A stretch of DNA of 7,238 bases, from contig JAUVIT010000078.1 of assembly GCA_030592605.1 (NCBI GenBank), positions 1-7,238 on the forward strand, written 5' to 3'. Of this stretch, positions 5,998 through 7,238 are shown piece after piece. The DNA comes from Bacteroidota bacterium (GTDB taxonomy: Bacteria > Bacteroidota > Bacteroidia > Bacteroidales > GCA-2748055). A model generated the notes under the pieces. It ran no database searches and had not been told where the DNA came from. It worked only from the letters and a program-made list of their open reading frames with translations. Numbering within the stretch: position 1 is the stretch's first letter; each line of letters begins with the position of its first letter. The position numbers were made by a program, and so were the translations under genes.

Positions 5998-7238
5998 TTA
6001 ATGGTTGATCAGTACTTTGGAATAATAGGGTACACCGCCCATAAGGACTCTGATGTAATAAAGTCCCGGAGCGTATTCTGAAACATCCAGACTGTTGGAT
6101 CGAAGTACGGCATGGTGAAGCTGCCGGCCCGATGTATCATATATAAATATCGGGATATCTTTCCCTTCTGACCCGGAAGGGATATCAAACCAGATCCGCT
6201 CACTGGCGGGGTTGGGATAAAGATTTAGTGGCTCTATTGTTGATACACCGGCCTGGTCAATCCCGGTTGAAGGCTCATACAAATAGGGTCTGAAGAGCAC
6301 CATTCCCGGGGCTTCTGAGCCGATCCAGGAGCCAATATTGTAGAACATTACAGGGGAATCCGGATCATTGTTCTTATCGAGTCCCATATTGAGAGTGTAA
6401 GGCTTGTACTGTCTCCATCCTACATGGAAAGATCCGTTAACCGGAACGGGTTCTGTAAAATCATATTTAACAAAGCCCGTATAGGTGGGTGTATAGCGAG
6501 GCCTGTATATGGTTTCATCATCCCAGATCACATTACCGGGAGATCCATTTGAATCGTTCCAGACCATCAGGTTAAAAGTGTACTCCTTCAGGTTTAGCGA
6601 GTCATACACCTGGTTAAAATAAATGTAGACACCGCCGAGCATGTCAGCTTCGTAGGAGTAGTGTCGGATGGCTACCATCCCGTTTTCGGTTCCATCACCA
6701 CGCAATCCGTAGCCCGCTTCTGCGGTTCCATCGTCATAAGCGTAGTAATCCCTGAACAGCTGGTCGTGAATCACCGTGTCATTTACCTTGGGATCAAATA
6801 CATCGGTGCGGAGTGCCGCCTTGAACCTGATAAGTGCAGAATCGCCCCTGTTAAAGTCCAGATCATAGGGAAAAGCAAAATCAACAATTCTTTCCTCAAA
6901 GGCCGGGATATCCTGCGCAGTGGGGATACCAATGAGCTCCGATTCACCATAGAGCGGCTCCAGGATGCTCAGGGAACGGGTTACATTCCGCGTAATGGAG
7001 TCGTTATTCCTGTACTGGGCAGATACAAATGGAGAGAGGGTCGTATTGTAAGCTGCTTCAAAATGGGGCCATGGAACAGCGCTAAGCTCTTTAAAAATTG
7101 AAGTGAGCGGTGTGTTAAAAGCCACATCCCTAAGGACGGTGTCGCCAGCAGTCCTGTTTCTGTCAAGACGCACATAGTCCACATGCCAGTAGTCCACATT
7201 ACTCCTCTTGTCGGGTGTTTCATTGTTCCTGGGAAGGC
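5998..7238 (-). CDS. Type IX-secreted protein with C-terminal Por sorting domain (5' end outside window)
   Basis: An open frame of 412 residues runs to the right edge without a stop. A GTG at 7197 is not its true start, because coding continues upstream with NNETPDKRSN leading into DYWHVDYVRLD. The N-terminus and any signal peptide lie outside the window. The visible body is a Tyr-, Asp- and Pro-rich extracellular-type sequence, for example DYYAYDDGTAEAGYG, GGVYIYFNQVYDSLN and FHVGWRQYKP, suggesting beta-sandwich modules; I recognise no catalytic motif. The last 79 residues form a type IX sorting domain: LNLYPNPASERIWFDI, a central IFIYDTSGRQ, DVSEYAPGLYYIRV, and a terminal SKVLIN. The protein should be exported by Sec, then moved across the outer membrane by the Por/Spr machinery and released or anchored on the surface. 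rluD follows after 10 bases; the co-transcription is probably positional, not functional. Confidence 0.87.
   Translation of the reverse strand, partial: LPRNNETPDKRSNVDYWHVDYVRLDRNRTAGDTVLRDVAFNTPLTSIFKELSAVPWPHFEAAYNTTLSPFVSAQYRNNDSITRNVTRSLSILEPLYGESELIGIPTAQDIPAFEERIVDFAFPYDLDFNRGDSALIRFKAALRTDVFDPKVNDTVIHDQLFRDYYAYDDGTAEAGYGLRGDGTENGMVAIRHYSYEADMLGGVYIYFNQVYDSLNLKEYTFNLMVWNDSNGSPGNVIWDDETIYRPRYTPTYTGFVKYDFTEPVPVNGSFHVGWRQYKPYTLNMGLDKNNDPDSPVMFYNIGSWIGSEAPGMVLFRPYLYEPSTGIDQAGVSTIEPLNLYPNPASERIWFDIPSGSEGKDIPIFIYDTSGRQLHHAVLRSNSLDVSEYAPGLYYIRVLMGGVPYYSKVLINH
6001..6237 (-). other. Type IX secretion C-terminal sorting domain (type A pattern) within the preceding gene
   Basis: This segment encodes the last 79 residues of the exported protein. 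It has the three conserved blocks of the Por sorting domain: the YPNPAS entry motif, the YDTSGRQ turn, and the APGLYYIRV strand, followed by a short Lys-containing final strand. In this family the domain is the export address recognised by the PorU/PorV/PorQ/PorZ complex and is normally cleaved after translocation. The pattern (YPNP, D.SGR, L..G.Y.V/IRV, KV) fits type A rather than the gliding-associated type B. Confidence 0.88.

Noticed and set aside
6661..7101. A 146-codon open frame on the + strand opposite the T9SS gene
   Set aside because: The opposite frame continues to the window edge and carries a clear sorting domain. The antisense product shows no recognisable motif or signal sequence.

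Overview
The window looks like chromosomal DNA from a Bacteroidota bacterium, probably a Bacteroidales/Marinilabiliales-type lineage. The strongest evidence is a C-terminal type IX secretion (Por) sorting domain on the right-hand gene, a secretion route essentially confined to this phylum. Supporting signs are Bacteroidota-like variants of TrpF and RluD, a signal-peptide lipoprotein followed by an outer-membrane-type beta-rich protein, and start codons without convincing Shine-Dalgarno sequences. The sequence is almost wall-to-wall coding; the largest gap is about 81 bases. I see no tRNA, rRNA, CRISPR array, insertion sequence, phage gene or origin.

Left part, + strand (1-2730): the distal half of a tryptophan biosynthesis operon in the order trpC (only its last 29 codons are visible), trpF, trpB, trpA. 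Gaps are 16, 6 and 3 bases, so this is clearly one transcript entering from the left. Together the genes take phosphoribosylanthranilate through indole-glycerol phosphate to tryptophan, with TrpA and TrpB forming the tunnelled synthase. All catalytic residues I looked for are present.

Right part, - strand (2727-7238), read right to left: the 3' part of a T9SS-secreted protein that runs off the window, then an RluD-type 23S rRNA pseudouridine synthase, D-alanine--D-alanine ligase (ddl), a small putative lipoprotein, and a putative outer-membrane beta-strand protein. The T9SS gene and rluD are 10 bases apart, the ddl/lipoprotein gap is 31 bases, and the last two genes overlap by ATGA, suggesting translational coupling. 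The rluD/ddl gap (81 bases) is the only place where an internal promoter could easily fit.

The two transcription units converge with their stop codons interlocked: the trpA TAG and the - strand TAA share two bases, so no separate intergenic terminator exists.

Most of the window is well-known housekeeping metabolism. I did not find a convincing new defence, mobile or regulatory system. The parts least explained by known families are the coupled lipoprotein/outer-membrane pair downstream of ddl and the body of the T9SS-exported protein.
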